Part shown: piece by piece, positions 1-6,699 of the stretch
Numbering within the stretch: position 1 is the stretch's first letter
Layout: every line of letters begins with the position of its first letter
Source of the DNA: Chitinophagaceae bacterium
GTDB lineage: Bacteria > Bacteroidota > Bacteroidia > Chitinophagales > Chitinophagaceae
Assembly (NCBI GenBank): GCA_947472635.1
Contig: CANJDY010000105.1
Location: forward strand, 1-8,430
Direction of reading: 5' to 3'
DNA: 8,430 nt
The notes under the pieces: generated by a model
The model's database searches: none
What the model was told of the DNA's origin: nothing
The model's input: the letters and a program-made list of their open reading frames with translations, nothing else
Made by a program: the position numbers and the translations under genes

Positions 1-209
1 CAATTTGTCGCATATACTTTGACGATTATTTGGTTACTATGAGCCCAAGCTGGACGCACATAAATTATTGATATAAACTATAATAGAATGCAAATTTATT
101 CTTTCGAAGTCAGATGAGCAAATTGAGTTCTGATTCCAATCAATAGTATATTAGATATACAGCCTTTAATCAACTCAAAGCAGTTTCTACTCAACCATAT
201 TAACAATAA
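1..209. other. Non-coding left edge, no supported gene
   Basis: I see no gene here. All frames are interrupted by stops within short distances. The only frame open from the left edge on the plus strand that runs any length ends with TGA at 69-71, giving about 22 residues. That could be the tail of a gene outside the window, but nothing recognisable supports it. No tRNA-like cloverleaf or strong promoter pair was found. The stretch is AT-rich, as expected for intergenic DNA, and lies downstream of the FAS1 gene terminator. Confidence 0.5.
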
Positions 210-241
210 AAGCGGCTGACCCAATGAAGAGCCAGCCGCTT
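200..241 (-). terminator. Rho-independent terminator of the receptor/FAS1 unit
   Basis: The arms AAGCGGCTG (210-218) and CAGCCGCTT (233-241) are perfectly complementary, giving a 9-bp GC-rich stem with a 14-base loop. Read on the minus strand, the second arm runs straight into CTTTTATTG, which supplies the U-rich tail. It starts 24 bases after the stop codon of the FAS1 lipoprotein gene, where a terminator for the minus-strand unit is expected. The flanking TTATTGT and ACAATAA sequences can extend the stem with a bulge. On the plus strand the arm is followed by TTAACAATT, so termination in that direction would be weaker. Confidence 0.85.
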
Positions 242-264
242 AACAATTATTGTAGATAATTTAT

Positions 265-1464
265 TTATTGTGGTAAAAGCACCTGGTCAATTTTCATAAT
301 CAATCCATTGATATAATTCTGATCGGTAGCAAATGGATTGAGCGGATTGATGATCACATTAGATGCAGTAGTATTAGCCGCTCCTTTAAAGGTGGCCGCT
401 CCTACAAATGGACCAGAAAAGGTTGCCTTAGCCAAAACGCCCGGATGAGCAGCTATTGCACTATTTAACAAGGTTTTAATAGCTGTTGGGGTAGTAGGCA
501 AATTAACAGAAAACACCCTAATTCCAGGAATAGAGGTGGCTAAAATATGATACACCACAATGCCTTTAACAGTTTGAGCTGACAATGCACCATACAATGC
601 TGGGTTAGTGAACACACCAGGAGTGGATGCTAAATATTGTGCAGTTGGGTAGGCAGTGGCTGGGGGCATTCCCTGCAAAACTAGAGATTGATAAATAGCC
701 CCAGTCAGCAATGTTTGAAATGCAAGATTGGTAGGAGCTAAAACAGTTAAATTAGCACCAAAACTACTCAAGGCTGTTTGCAATTGACCCGCTACTGCTA
801 CACCGCTATCTGCCCGGTTAATCGCTGCCTTCAGGTAAGTAAGGTCGCTGCTTACAGAAATAGAATCCCATAAATATTTACTGGGGGGGGAAACTAATGT
901 GTATACTTTATGTAATACTCCGTTTACGGCACTGATATCAACAGCTGTAACGGGTATATTATTAACCCATGCACCCGATCCGCGGCGACTTGGGAAAGTA
1001 GTTAAACTTACCAATGGATTAAATCCTGCAGTACCGACAGTAGGATTTAAAAGAGTTGGATACTCAAAATTGGGAAACCCTGTTGGAATATTTGCTGAAG
1101 TAATCGTCTGAGGTACAATATGGTAACTAACCAATCCTGCTACTGATGCAACAGGCAATGAATTGATTACTGCCACACTTGGTATACCCGCCAAAATAAA
1201 AGCCGCATTATCAGGAGCAAAAACAGTATATCGAGCAGTAGGCGAAGCTAAATTCGGTAACAAACCTGCCCTGACAACAGCTGCTTTCAAAAATGTAAAG
1301 CTAGAGTCAGCATTATCTAGTAAGGTTGCTAGTGTAGGTGTTGTTGCCTGCACAGGTAATTTTATTGGGTCTGGATCAAGCGGAGCCTTATTACAAGCTG
1401 AAACAAACAGGCAAGTGGACAAGGCCAAGAAGCTTGCACTTTTTATCGTATTGAATATTTTCAT
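265..1464 (-). CDS. Two-domain fasciclin (FAS1) lipoprotein
   Basis: Predicted outer-membrane or surface lipoprotein of 399 residues. The N-terminus is a lipoprotein signal peptide: basic MK, a hydrophobic stretch, then lipobox VSAC with the lipidated Cys at residue 24. Two FAS1 domains follow. Domain 1 (about 44-193) has the H1 motif YTVFAPDNAAF (79-89), SYHIVP (113-118) and the H2-like NGVLHKV (181-187). Domain 2 (about 200-398) has LTVLAPTNLAF (239-249), VYHIL (304-308) and a C-terminal INGLIMKIDQVLLP. Domain 2 carries roughly 30 extra residues between its H1 and YH motifs. FAS1 domains mediate adhesion or ligand binding; no enzyme activity is implied. The gene starts 30 bases after the stop of the upstream TonB-dependent receptor, on the same strand, so cotranscription is likely and a role as its surface partner is an inference. 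A run of eight C (coding strand) at 883-890 lies in the interdomain linker. Start chosen because it directly precedes the signal peptide. The ligand is unknown. Confidence 0.9.
   Translation of the reverse strand: MKIFNTIKSASFLALSTCLFVSACNKAPLDPDPIKLPVQATTPTLATLLDNADSSFTFLKAAVVRAGLLPNLASPTARYTVFAPDNAAFILAGIPSVAVINSLPVASVAGLVSYHIVPQTITSANIPTGFPNFEYPTLLNPTVGTAGFNPLVSLTTFPSRRGSGAWVNNIPVTAVDISAVNGVLHKVYTLVSPPSKYLWDSISVSSDLTYLKAAINRADSGVAVAGQLQTALSSFGANLTVLAPTNLAFQTLLTGAIYQSLVLQGMPPATAYPTAQYLASTPGVFTNPALYGALSAQTVKGIVVYHILATSIPGIRVFSVNLPTTPTAIKTLLNSAIAAHPGVLAKATFSGPFVGAATFKGAANTTASNVIINPLNPFATDQNYINGLIMKIDQVLLPQ
883..890 (-). repeat. C8 homopolymer between the two FAS1 domains
   Basis: Eight consecutive C on the coding strand (G on the plus strand) encode Ser-Pro-Pro at residues 192-194, in the linker between FAS1 domains. 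It is conspicuous in AT-rich DNA. Reading the shifted frames, gain of one C gives CAG TAA at once, and loss of one C reaches TAA about ten codons on. Either slip would leave a protein with only the first FAS1 domain. Confidence 0.8.
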
Positions 1465-1494
1465 ATTGATTTATTTTTGAAAAGATGATAAATT
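1465..1494 (-). promoter_or_regulatory. FAS1 leader, second copy of the shared motif
   Basis: This 30-base gap between the receptor stop and the FAS1 start reads, on the minus strand, ATTTATCATCT directly after the stop codon and then AAATAAATCAAT before the ATG. Both blocks match the receptor leader, the second with one difference (T for C). The gap has no terminator-like stem, which supports cotranscription of the two genes. Confidence 0.4.
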
Positions 1495-4269
1495 TTAGAA
1501 TACATTGTAACCGAAGCTAACATAATACAATCCACCTACAATTGAATTACCAGCTGCATTTACATAATACTGATTCAGTAAATTATTGGCACCTAGTTTC
1601 ACAATAGATTTGGTTGAAGGAAGCTTAAAGCTAATTTGAGCATCCACAGTATGAATAGCAGGTAAATTATCATTTGCAAAATCATGTTGAAAATAGAATG
1701 CATCCTGCCAGCGATAAGCGATATTAAAGCCAACCAATTTTTTAGCTCCAAAACCTGTATTTCCAAAGGTTACGTTGGCTCTATATTTTGGTGTGCTAAA
1801 ATATGCGATAAATCCTGCTGGTACATCTTTCAAATTATCAGATGACAAATTGGTAGATATCAAAAAACCAGCCGGTAACCGATAATCCAAACTAAGTCCA
1901 AAACCGTAGGTTTTAACCTTTGAAGTAGCATTTACCGGAATAGAGTAAATATTAGCCACATTGCTTACGCTTACATTAGTAGCAATTGCAGTAGTTATAC
2001 TTGCCAATGTAAAGGTTGATTTAGGCTGTACTAATAAAGTACGTGACAAGAAATCCTGGTATTGACCATAATAACCATACATGTCAATTAATAGTTTGTC
2101 ATCGCATGCAACTCCCTTATAACCTAGTTCATACGTACTTACAGACTCTGGTTTGAAAGGAGAAACCGTGTAAGGTGTAGTTACTGAAGGCAAAGCAGTC
2201 AACTGGTAAGTATTGCTATTGAGGTTGTATTTTTGTTGAAAGTATGGAACACCTCCCAATAATCTTGTATTGGAACCAACGTCCAGGTCAATCCATTGTT
2301 GTTGAGTACTTGGAAAGCGATAAGCTGTTTGAAAACTCAATCGAACATTTTTATTTTTTGCTACCCTAAATAATGCAGTAGCCCTTGGGGTAAACCGACC
2401 TTGGAAATTTTGATTCTTATCATATCGGCCACTTAGCGTTAGTTTTAAAAACTCTTCGAAAAGGTTTTTGCTAGCCTGTACATAGGCGCCGTATTCTTGA
2501 ATACCAATAGTACCGCCACCATCTGCAAACAAGGTACCCTGACTATTTAAACTATACTTTTTATAGTTGGCTCCCACTAATATATCCGCAAACTTACCCG
2601 TAACATCCGATAAATTATACTGACCTTCTAACATATATAAATCAGTTCTGTCAACAAACAAGCCACCACCTGGGTTAGCGCCAATGGGAAGGCTTCTGAT
2701 TTTATCGAAACCCTCTTTGAATACTGAACTCCCTGCAATCGGTCTGCCTACATCGGCAGTACTTCTTGCTAAGGTATGGGCAGACATATCAGTCAACCCG
2801 TTCAAGCGACCCCCTAAATAAGTTTGTGCATATTGAGAAAACCAACCTGTTGAACCACCACTTGGTTTCCAGTTTTCATTAAATAAACGGGCTGTTACGG
2901 TTGCATTGTAACTTTCTCCTGAATTTTCTTGGGTAGTGTACCCTCTGATCATCCAGTTTTTATTATTGAGTTCTAGTTTGTATTGGCCCATCTTCAAACC
3001 GCGTAAACTATAACGCTCACTTCCTGTGTAGACAGTATTACCCGTTCCCCAATTGCCAGACAAAATAGCCTCTACGGAAGGGGAAATTTTGTAATGGAGA
3101 GCACCTGACATTTTATAATTAAAGGTATTAGGATTAATAATATCGCTTTCATTATAACCTGTTCTAGAAACATTGATAGGAAGACCTCCATTCAAATTGT
3201 CAATAAAATTCTTTAAAAAAGGAGCCGCAGATGAACCAATGGTATTTAATACCGCAGTCCTGATATCAGTTGTAGTTTCATCTCCATAAACGTTTACCCC
3301 ATCATAATTAGGATCAGTAGCTCGGTCTCCAGTAACCACCTTACCCATAGTGCCATTACGTAAATAATTCCTTTTATCATAGCCTAGCCAGTCCTTGGCT
3401 GCTACAATTTCTGCAGCTATTTTAAAGGCGAATTTTTCAGACACCTTCTTTGCCCATCTAAGCGACCAGTTATGATAAGGTGATGGCTCCCGATAACGAG
3501 CATCTGTATTCATCAACCCTAATTTAACTTGATAGGAAAGACCTTGGTATTTAAAAGGATTTTTGCTATTAATCACGATGGTTCCATTCATACCACCTGG
3601 GCCATACAATGCAGAGGATGCACCGGGCAATAATTCTATATTATCCACATCCAGTTCACTAAGACCAATAATGCTACCGGTAGAAAAATTAAGGCCAGGT
3701 GCCTGGTTATCCATACCATCTACAATTTGGTTGACCCTAGTGTTACCACTAGCATTGAAACCGCGTGTAGAAGGCGTTTTAAAAGTAAGGGAGGAAGTAG
3801 TAAAATCCACCCCTTTTAAAGTACTTAATATATCATAATAGGAAGAAACCGCAGAATTTCGAATATTTGCTGCGCTTACTCTTTCAATGGAAACAGGCGA
3901 TTCCAATATTTTTTGAGCTACCTTGGTTGCAGATACAACTACTTCCTGCCCCAATGAATTGTTTGGCTGTAATTGAACCTTTAGGCTCTGCATAGTATTT
4001 CCAACCAAAAGTTCCTGAGAATTGAATCCTACAGAAGAAATTAATAAAGTAAGGGGTAATTTTTGGGTAACCGATATCTTAAAGTTACCCTTATCATTGG
4101 TAAAAGTACCTACAGAGGCGCCCTTTACAATGATAGATACAGCTGCAACAGTTTCCTTGGATACGCTATTTATAACGCTCCCACTGATGTTTACACTTTG
4201 AGCGAAGGCACCCATCGTAACAATGTTTGCCAAAAAAAAAGCCATCATATAGCTCGCAAATTTTCTCAT
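1495..4269 (-). CDS. TonB-dependent outer-membrane receptor
   Basis: A 924-residue outer-membrane active transporter, expected to import a ligand using TonB/ExbBD energy. A Sec signal peptide (1-23, cut after AFA before Gln24) leads into a CarboxypepD_reg-like beta-sandwich domain (about 26-100; GSVINSVSKETVAAVSIIVK, later ISSVGF). A TonB-box-like EVVVSATK sits at 109-116. The plug domain spans about 120-240, with SPVSIERVSAANI, a central VDGMDNQAP, and the conserved plug end IELLPGASSALYGPGGMNG. The rest is the beta-barrel, ending in GGLYYVSFGYNVF with the terminal aromatic needed for BAM insertion. The length suits the family. It does not look like a SusC/RagA protein (about 1000 residues) and no susD follows; instead a FAS1 lipoprotein gene starts 30 bases downstream. 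Barrel sequence alone does not reveal the substrate. The start is set by the signal peptide and an A/T-rich leader; a T9 run lies in the signal-peptide codons. Confidence 0.95.
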   Translation of the reverse strand: MRKFASYMMAFFLANIVTMGAFAQSVNISGSVINSVSKETVAAVSIIVKGASVGTFTNDKGNFKISVTQKLPLTLLISSVGFNSQELLVGNTMQSLKVQLQPNNSLGQEVVVSATKVAQKILESPVSIERVSAANIRNSAVSSYYDILSTLKGVDFTTSSLTFKTPSTRGFNASGNTRVNQIVDGMDNQAPGLNFSTGSIIGLSELDVDNIELLPGASSALYGPGGMNGTIVINSKNPFKYQGLSYQVKLGLMNTDARYREPSPYHNWSLRWAKKVSEKFAFKIAAEIVAAKDWLGYDKRNYLRNGTMGKVVTGDRATDPNYDGVNVYGDETTTDIRTAVLNTIGSSAAPFLKNFIDNLNGGLPINVSRTGYNESDIINPNTFNYKMSGALHYKISPSVEAILSGNWGTGNTVYTGSERYSLRGLKMGQYKLELNNKNWMIRGYTTQENSGESYNATVTARLFNENWKPSGGSTGWFSQYAQTYLGGRLNGLTDMSAHTLARSTADVGRPIAGSSVFKEGFDKIRSLPIGANPGGGLFVDRTDLYMLEGQYNLSDVTGKFADILVGANYKKYSLNSQGTLFADGGGTIGIQEYGAYVQASKNLFEEFLKLTLSGRYDKNQNFQGRFTPRATALFRVAKNKNVRLSFQTAYRFPSTQQQWIDLDVGSNTRLLGGVPYFQQKYNLNSNTYQLTALPSVTTPYTVSPFKPESVSTYELGYKGVACDDKLLIDMYGYYGQYQDFLSRTLLVQPKSTFTLASITTAIATNVSVSNVANIYSIPVNATSKVKTYGFGLSLDYRLPAGFLISTNLSSDNLKDVPAGFIAYFSTPKYRANVTFGNTGFGAKKLVGFNIAYRWQDAFYFQHDFANDNLPAIHTVDAQISFKLPSTKSIVKLGANNLLNQYYVNAAGNSIVGGLYYVSFGYNVF
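4232..4240 (-). repeat. T9 homopolymer in receptor signal-peptide codons
   Basis: Nine consecutive T on the coding strand (A on the plus strand) encode Phe-Phe-Leu at residues 11-13, in the hydrophobic core of the receptor signal peptide. A one-base gain or loss reaches a stop within about 25 codons (TAG or TAA), before the plug domain. It is long enough to be a slippage candidate, though T runs are common in AT-rich genomes. Confidence 0.7.
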
Positions 4270-4292
4270 ATTGGTTTATTTAGATGATAAAT
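4270..4292 (-). promoter_or_regulatory. Receptor leader with a motif repeated before the FAS1 gene
   Basis: Read on the minus strand the receptor leader is ATTTATCATCT followed by AAATAAACCAAT and the ATG. The FAS1 leader (1494-1465) has the same ATTTATCATCT, five or six extra bases, then AAATAAATCAAT and the ATG. There is no Shine-Dalgarno sequence in either. The shared blocks could be a translation-enhancing leader, a regulator-binding site or the trace of a duplicated leader; the sequence does not decide which. Confidence 0.4.
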
Positions 4293-4298
4293 ATAAGG

Positions 4299-4327
4299 CA
4301 AAATAAGGAATGTTAATTTTTTGCAAA
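4299..4327 (-). promoter_or_regulatory. Candidate Bacteroidota-type promoter for the receptor/FAS1 unit
   Basis: On the minus strand a TTTG (4327-4324) is followed after 17 bases by TTATTTTG (4306-4299). The known consensus for the main sigma factor of this phylum is TTTG or TTG near -33 and TAnnTTTG near -7, so the -33 box matches fully and the -7 box matches with one mismatch. A start site would fall near 4293, giving a leader of roughly 24 bases that begins at the ATTTATCATCT motif. The call rests on two short AT-rich motifs and is tentative. Confidence 0.35.
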
Positions 4328-4406
4328 GAAATTATTTATAAACGAATGTTGAAATCTTCTCCATTTATAATTGGGTGAATAATCAGGATGCCTGTAATTT
4401 AGCTAA

Positions 4407-5336
4407 ATGGCAAACTCGCAATTTTTCGGTCAAACCGGCTTTTATAGTGGTAAAGTAAGGGATGTTTATACAATAGCAGACCAATGGCTAGTGATGATTG
4501 CTAGCAATCGCATCTCAGCATTTGACGTTATTTTACCAAAGCCAATTCCCTTTAAAGGACAGGTTTTAAATCAAATAGCTGCATACATGCTTGCCGCTAC
4601 CTCAGATATTTGCCCAAATTGGTTAATCAGTACCCCTTCACCTACCAGCGCTATTGGAAAAAAGTGTATCCCTTTTAAGGTGGAAATGGTAATAAGGGGG
4701 AATTTAACAGGCCATGCTTGGAGGACTTATCAAACAGGAATAAGAGAATTATGTGGGGTATCGATGCCCGATGGAATGAAAGAAAATGATTTTTTTGAAA
4801 GCCCCATCATTACCCCTTCTACGAAAGCTGATATCGGTCACGATGAAGATATCAGCCGAGACGATATATTACAAAAAGGAATCGTAGCTGAAGCCGATTA
4901 TCAAATAATCGAACAATATACCCGGTTGCTTTTTGAAAGAGGCAAACAATTAGCTGCCAAGCAGGGATTGATTTTGGTAGACACCAAATATGAATTTGGA
5001 AAAATCGGAGACACCATTTATTTGATGGATGAGATACATACCCCCGACAGCTCAAGGTATTTTTACAAGGAGGGATTTGAGCAAAGGCAGGTTGCTGGCG
5101 AAAAACAACAGCAACTCAGCAAAGAATTTGTAAGAGAATGGCTGATTAAAAATAATTTCATGGGCAAAGAGGGACAGTCGGTACCCGCAATGAGCGATGA
5201 ATGGATTTCGGAAATCAGCAACAGGTATATTGAATTATATGAAAAAGTAATTGGAGAAAAATTCATCCCCGAAGAATTAACTGAGGAAGAAAATTTTGAA
5301 AAAATAAAGGCTGCCTTGCAACAGATCGCCCATTAA
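4407..5336 (+). CDS. purC: SAICAR synthase (phosphoribosylaminoimidazole-succinocarboxamide synthase)
   Basis: Cytoplasmic enzyme of de novo purine synthesis that joins CAIR and L-aspartate using ATP to give SAICAR. Family landmarks are in order: GKVRDVY (15-21, ATP-binding N-terminal lobe), [12 protein letters not shown] (33-44), the signature around [16 protein letters not shown] (90-105), [16 protein letters not shown] (135-150), the second signature LVDTKYEFG (190-198), and [11 protein letters not shown] (208-217). At 309 residues it is the longer form, like fungal ADE1, rather than the about 237-residue Escherichia coli form; the extra length is mainly at the C-terminus and in loops. Start ATG is preceded by AGCTAA without a Shine-Dalgarno sequence, and the protein begins at the expected place ahead of GKVRDVY. 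It stands alone here, with no other pur genes adjacent. It is transcribed away from the receptor gene. I saw no riboswitch in the 137-base upstream spacer. Confidence 0.97.
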   Translation: MANSQFFGQTGFYSGKVRDVYTIADQWLVMIASNRISAFDVILPKPIPFKGQVLNQIAAYMLAATSDICPNWLISTPSPTSAIGKKCIPFKVEMVIRGNLTGHAWRTYQTGIRELCGVSMPDGMKENDFFESPIITPSTKADIGHDEDISRDDILQKGIVAEADYQIIEQYTRLLFERGKQLAAKQGLILVDTKYEFGKIGDTIYLMDEIHTPDSSRYFYKEGFEQRQVAGEKQQQLSKEFVREWLIKNNFMGKEGQSVPAMSDEWISEISNRYIELYEKVIGEKFIPEELTEEENFEKIKAALQQIAH

Positions 5337-5350
5337 AACTAAATTGATAA

Positions 5351-5380
5351 AGGACAGCAATTGCTTCATTTTTTTGTCCA
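5351..5380 (+). terminator. Weak candidate terminator after purC
   Basis: Fifteen bases past the purC stop there is a GGACA (5352-5356) and TGTCC (5375-5379) pair enclosing the 10-base palindrome AGCAATTGCT (5356-5365) and a run of seven T (5369-5375). The palindrome followed by TCA and T7 resembles a weak intrinsic terminator. The stem is short and AT-rich, so this is tentative; read-through into the next plus-strand gene is possible. Confidence 0.3.
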
Positions 5381-5449
5381 TTATATACTTTCTTTCTTTT
5401 TTAAATATAGCCAACTAGGTGAGCGATTATTGTCAATGATAAATTGAAT

Positions 5450-5462
5450 GGTAACGCTTACC
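5450..5462 (+). repeat. Inverted repeat ahead of the lactonase-family gene
   Basis: GGTAACGCTTACC is a perfect inverted repeat (GGTAA and TTACC arms, CGC centre). It lies 18 bases before the preferred start at 5481. If translation began at 5448 it would instead be inside the first codons. It could be an operator or a small leader hairpin; five-base arms are short enough for chance. Confidence 0.3.
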
Positions 5463-5480
5463 GATAAAACAACTCAAATT

Positions 5481-6611
5481 ATGGTAGCAAAATTTTTTTT
5501 GGCGATGGTTCTAAACAGTTGCTGCTTTTTAGCTTTTTCTCAGAGCAATACTTATTTACTAATTGGCACCTACACCTCCGCTAAAAGTGAGGGTATTTAT
5601 GTTTACAATTTCAATACGATTACCGGCGAAAATAGTCTTGTAAGTACTGCAAAAACAGCCAACCCCTCCTATCTGGCGGTATCTGCCAACAACAAGATGG
5701 TATATGCTGTAACAGAAAATGCAGACAGTTCTAAATTGGGACTAGGAGGAAGTATTTCTGCCTTTTCCTTTAATAACAAAATAGGATCACTTACGCTTAT
5801 TAATCAACAGTTTTCGGGAGGCAAACATCCTTGCTATGTAACCGTTGATCATTCGGGAAAATGGGTATTTGCAGCCAATTATACTAGTGGGAGTGCCGCA
5901 TTAATTGCCGTCAATAAGGATGGTTCACTTGGTGCCATAAAACAAGTACTACAAGATACAGGCAGCGGCCCAAATAAAGAAAGACAAGAAGGACCCCATG
6001 TTCATTCAACCATGCTCTCTCCTAACAATGATTTTTTATTTACTCCTGATCTGGGCACCGACCGGGTAATGATTTACCATTTTGATAAAAATAACGGCAT
6101 GTTGCGGCCTGCAAAACCTGCTTTCGCACAGTCCATACCAGGAAGTGGCCCACGGCATCTTGACTTTCACCCAACTAACCGATACGCCTACTTGGTGGAA
6201 GAGATGAGCGGTACTGTGGTTGCCTTTGCCTACAAGACAGGAGAACTAAAAAGTATACAAAGAATAAGTGCTTTACCCGCAAATTTTAACGGGCTGGTGG
6301 GAAGTGCGGATATCCATGTTTCTGCAGATGGAAAATTCCTGTATTGTAGCAACCGTGGAACATCTAATAGTATTACCATTTTTAAAATTGACAACCTAAC
6401 GGGTAAACTCACCGTGGTAGGTGAACAATCCTGTATGGGAAAAACGCCAAGGAATTTCAACTTTGACCCTTCAGGCAATTTTTTACTTGTGGCCAACATG
6501 CATAGTGATGAGATTGTAATTTTTAAAATTGATAAAAAAACCGGATTACTAACAGATACACATAAACGAATCAATGTCCCCAATCCGGTTTGCATCAAAT
6601 GGATCCATTAA
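5481..6611 (+). CDS. Exported lactonase-family seven-bladed beta-propeller
   Basis: Member of the lactonase / YbhE-type 6-phosphogluconolactonase-like family (PF10282), 376 residues from this start. I chose 5481 over the longer in-frame ATG at 5448 because it begins MVAKFFLAMV, a compact Sec signal peptide cut near AFS before Gln21; the longer form adds eleven residues with an Asp. The mature part opens with YLLIGTYTSAKSEGIYVYNF, typical of the family. Repeating blade units follow: HPCYVTVDHSGKWVFAANY, GPHVHSTMLSPNNDFLFTPD, GPRHLDFHPTNRYAYLVEE, ADIHVSADGKFLYCSNRG and TPRNFNFDPSGNFLLVANM. Cytoplasmic relatives hydrolyse 6-phosphogluconolactone, but export argues against a pentose-phosphate role, and the real substrate, perhaps another sugar lactone, is unknown. 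The gap to purC is 144 bases, so a shared transcript is uncertain. T8 at 5493-5500 falls in the signal peptide. Confidence 0.88.
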   Translation: MVAKFFLAMVLNSCCFLAFSQSNTYLLIGTYTSAKSEGIYVYNFNTITGENSLVSTAKTANPSYLAVSANNKMVYAVTENADSSKLGLGGSISAFSFNNKIGSLTLINQQFSGGKHPCYVTVDHSGKWVFAANYTSGSAALIAVNKDGSLGAIKQVLQDTGSGPNKERQEGPHVHSTMLSPNNDFLFTPDLGTDRVMIYHFDKNNGMLRPAKPAFAQSIPGSGPRHLDFHPTNRYAYLVEEMSGTVVAFAYKTGELKSIQRISALPANFNGLVGSADIHVSADGKFLYCSNRGTSNSITIFKIDNLTGKLTVVGEQSCMGKTPRNFNFDPSGNFLLVANMHSDEIVIFKIDKKTGLLTDTHKRINVPNPVCIKWIH

Positions 6612-6664
6612 TTTCCATTACTGATCAAGTAATGATTTAAAATACCACGTCGTGGAAATTTTTA
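6610..6664 (+). terminator. Terminator-like structure after the lactonase-family gene
   Basis: Several stems nest here. An outer pair AATTTCCA (6610-6617) with TGGAAATT (6653-6660) encloses CATTACT (6616-6622) with AGTAATG (6628-6634) and CCAC (6645-6648) with GTGG (6652-6655). The outer arm and the first hairpin compete for two bases. On the plus strand the last arm leads into AAATTTTTATT, giving a U-rich tail directly after the lactonase-family stop. Stem stability was not computed. Confidence 0.5.
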
Positions 6665-6671
6665 TTGCTCC

Positions 6672-6699
6672 AAAAAGCTCCATCAACAGAACGGTTGAT
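6672..6699 (-). terminator. Candidate terminator of trhO
   Basis: ATCAAC (6682-6687) and GTTGAT (6694-6699) form a 6-bp stem with a six-base loop that begins at the trhO stop codon. Read on the minus strand it is followed by GGAGC and TTTTT (6676-6672). The short stem and the five-base gap before the T run make this a modest terminator. The repeated GCTCC either side of the A/T run (6667-6671 and 6677-6681) is a short direct repeat of no evident meaning. Confidence 0.4.

Larger units (their letters stand above)
4270..4406. promoter_or_regulatory. Divergent promoter spacer between receptor and purC
   Basis: This 137-base spacer must hold the start signals of both the minus-strand receptor unit and plus-strand purC. 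The receptor promoter candidate is described separately. For purC I found only a near -7 match, TATAATTG at 4366-4373 (one mismatch to TAnnTTTG), with no well-spaced -33 box. ATTTATAA occurs twice as a direct repeat, at 4334-4341 and 4363-4370, 29 bases apart, about 2.8 helical turns, which could be paired binding sites or simple AT-rich coincidence. Confidence 0.4.

Noticed and set aside
3..71. Tail of a plus-strand gene at the left edge (about 22 codons to TGA)
   Set aside because: Too short to identify, with no recognisable motif; an open frame of this length is expected by chance.
899..1480. Plus-strand reading frames of 70 and 105 residues opposite the FAS1 gene
   Set aside because: They lie antisense to a clearly recognised FAS1 protein, with composition mirroring its Ala/Val/Thr-rich codons, and match no family.
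1495..4269. Assignment of the receptor as SusC of a polysaccharide utilisation locus
   Set aside because: It shares the carboxypeptidase-regulatory-like domain but its length and barrel end do not fit SusC, and no susD or glycan enzymes are adjacent.
6230..6598. 122-residue minus-strand reading frame opposite the lactonase-family gene
   Set aside because: Antisense shadow of well-conserved propeller blades; no family resemblance or plausible start context.
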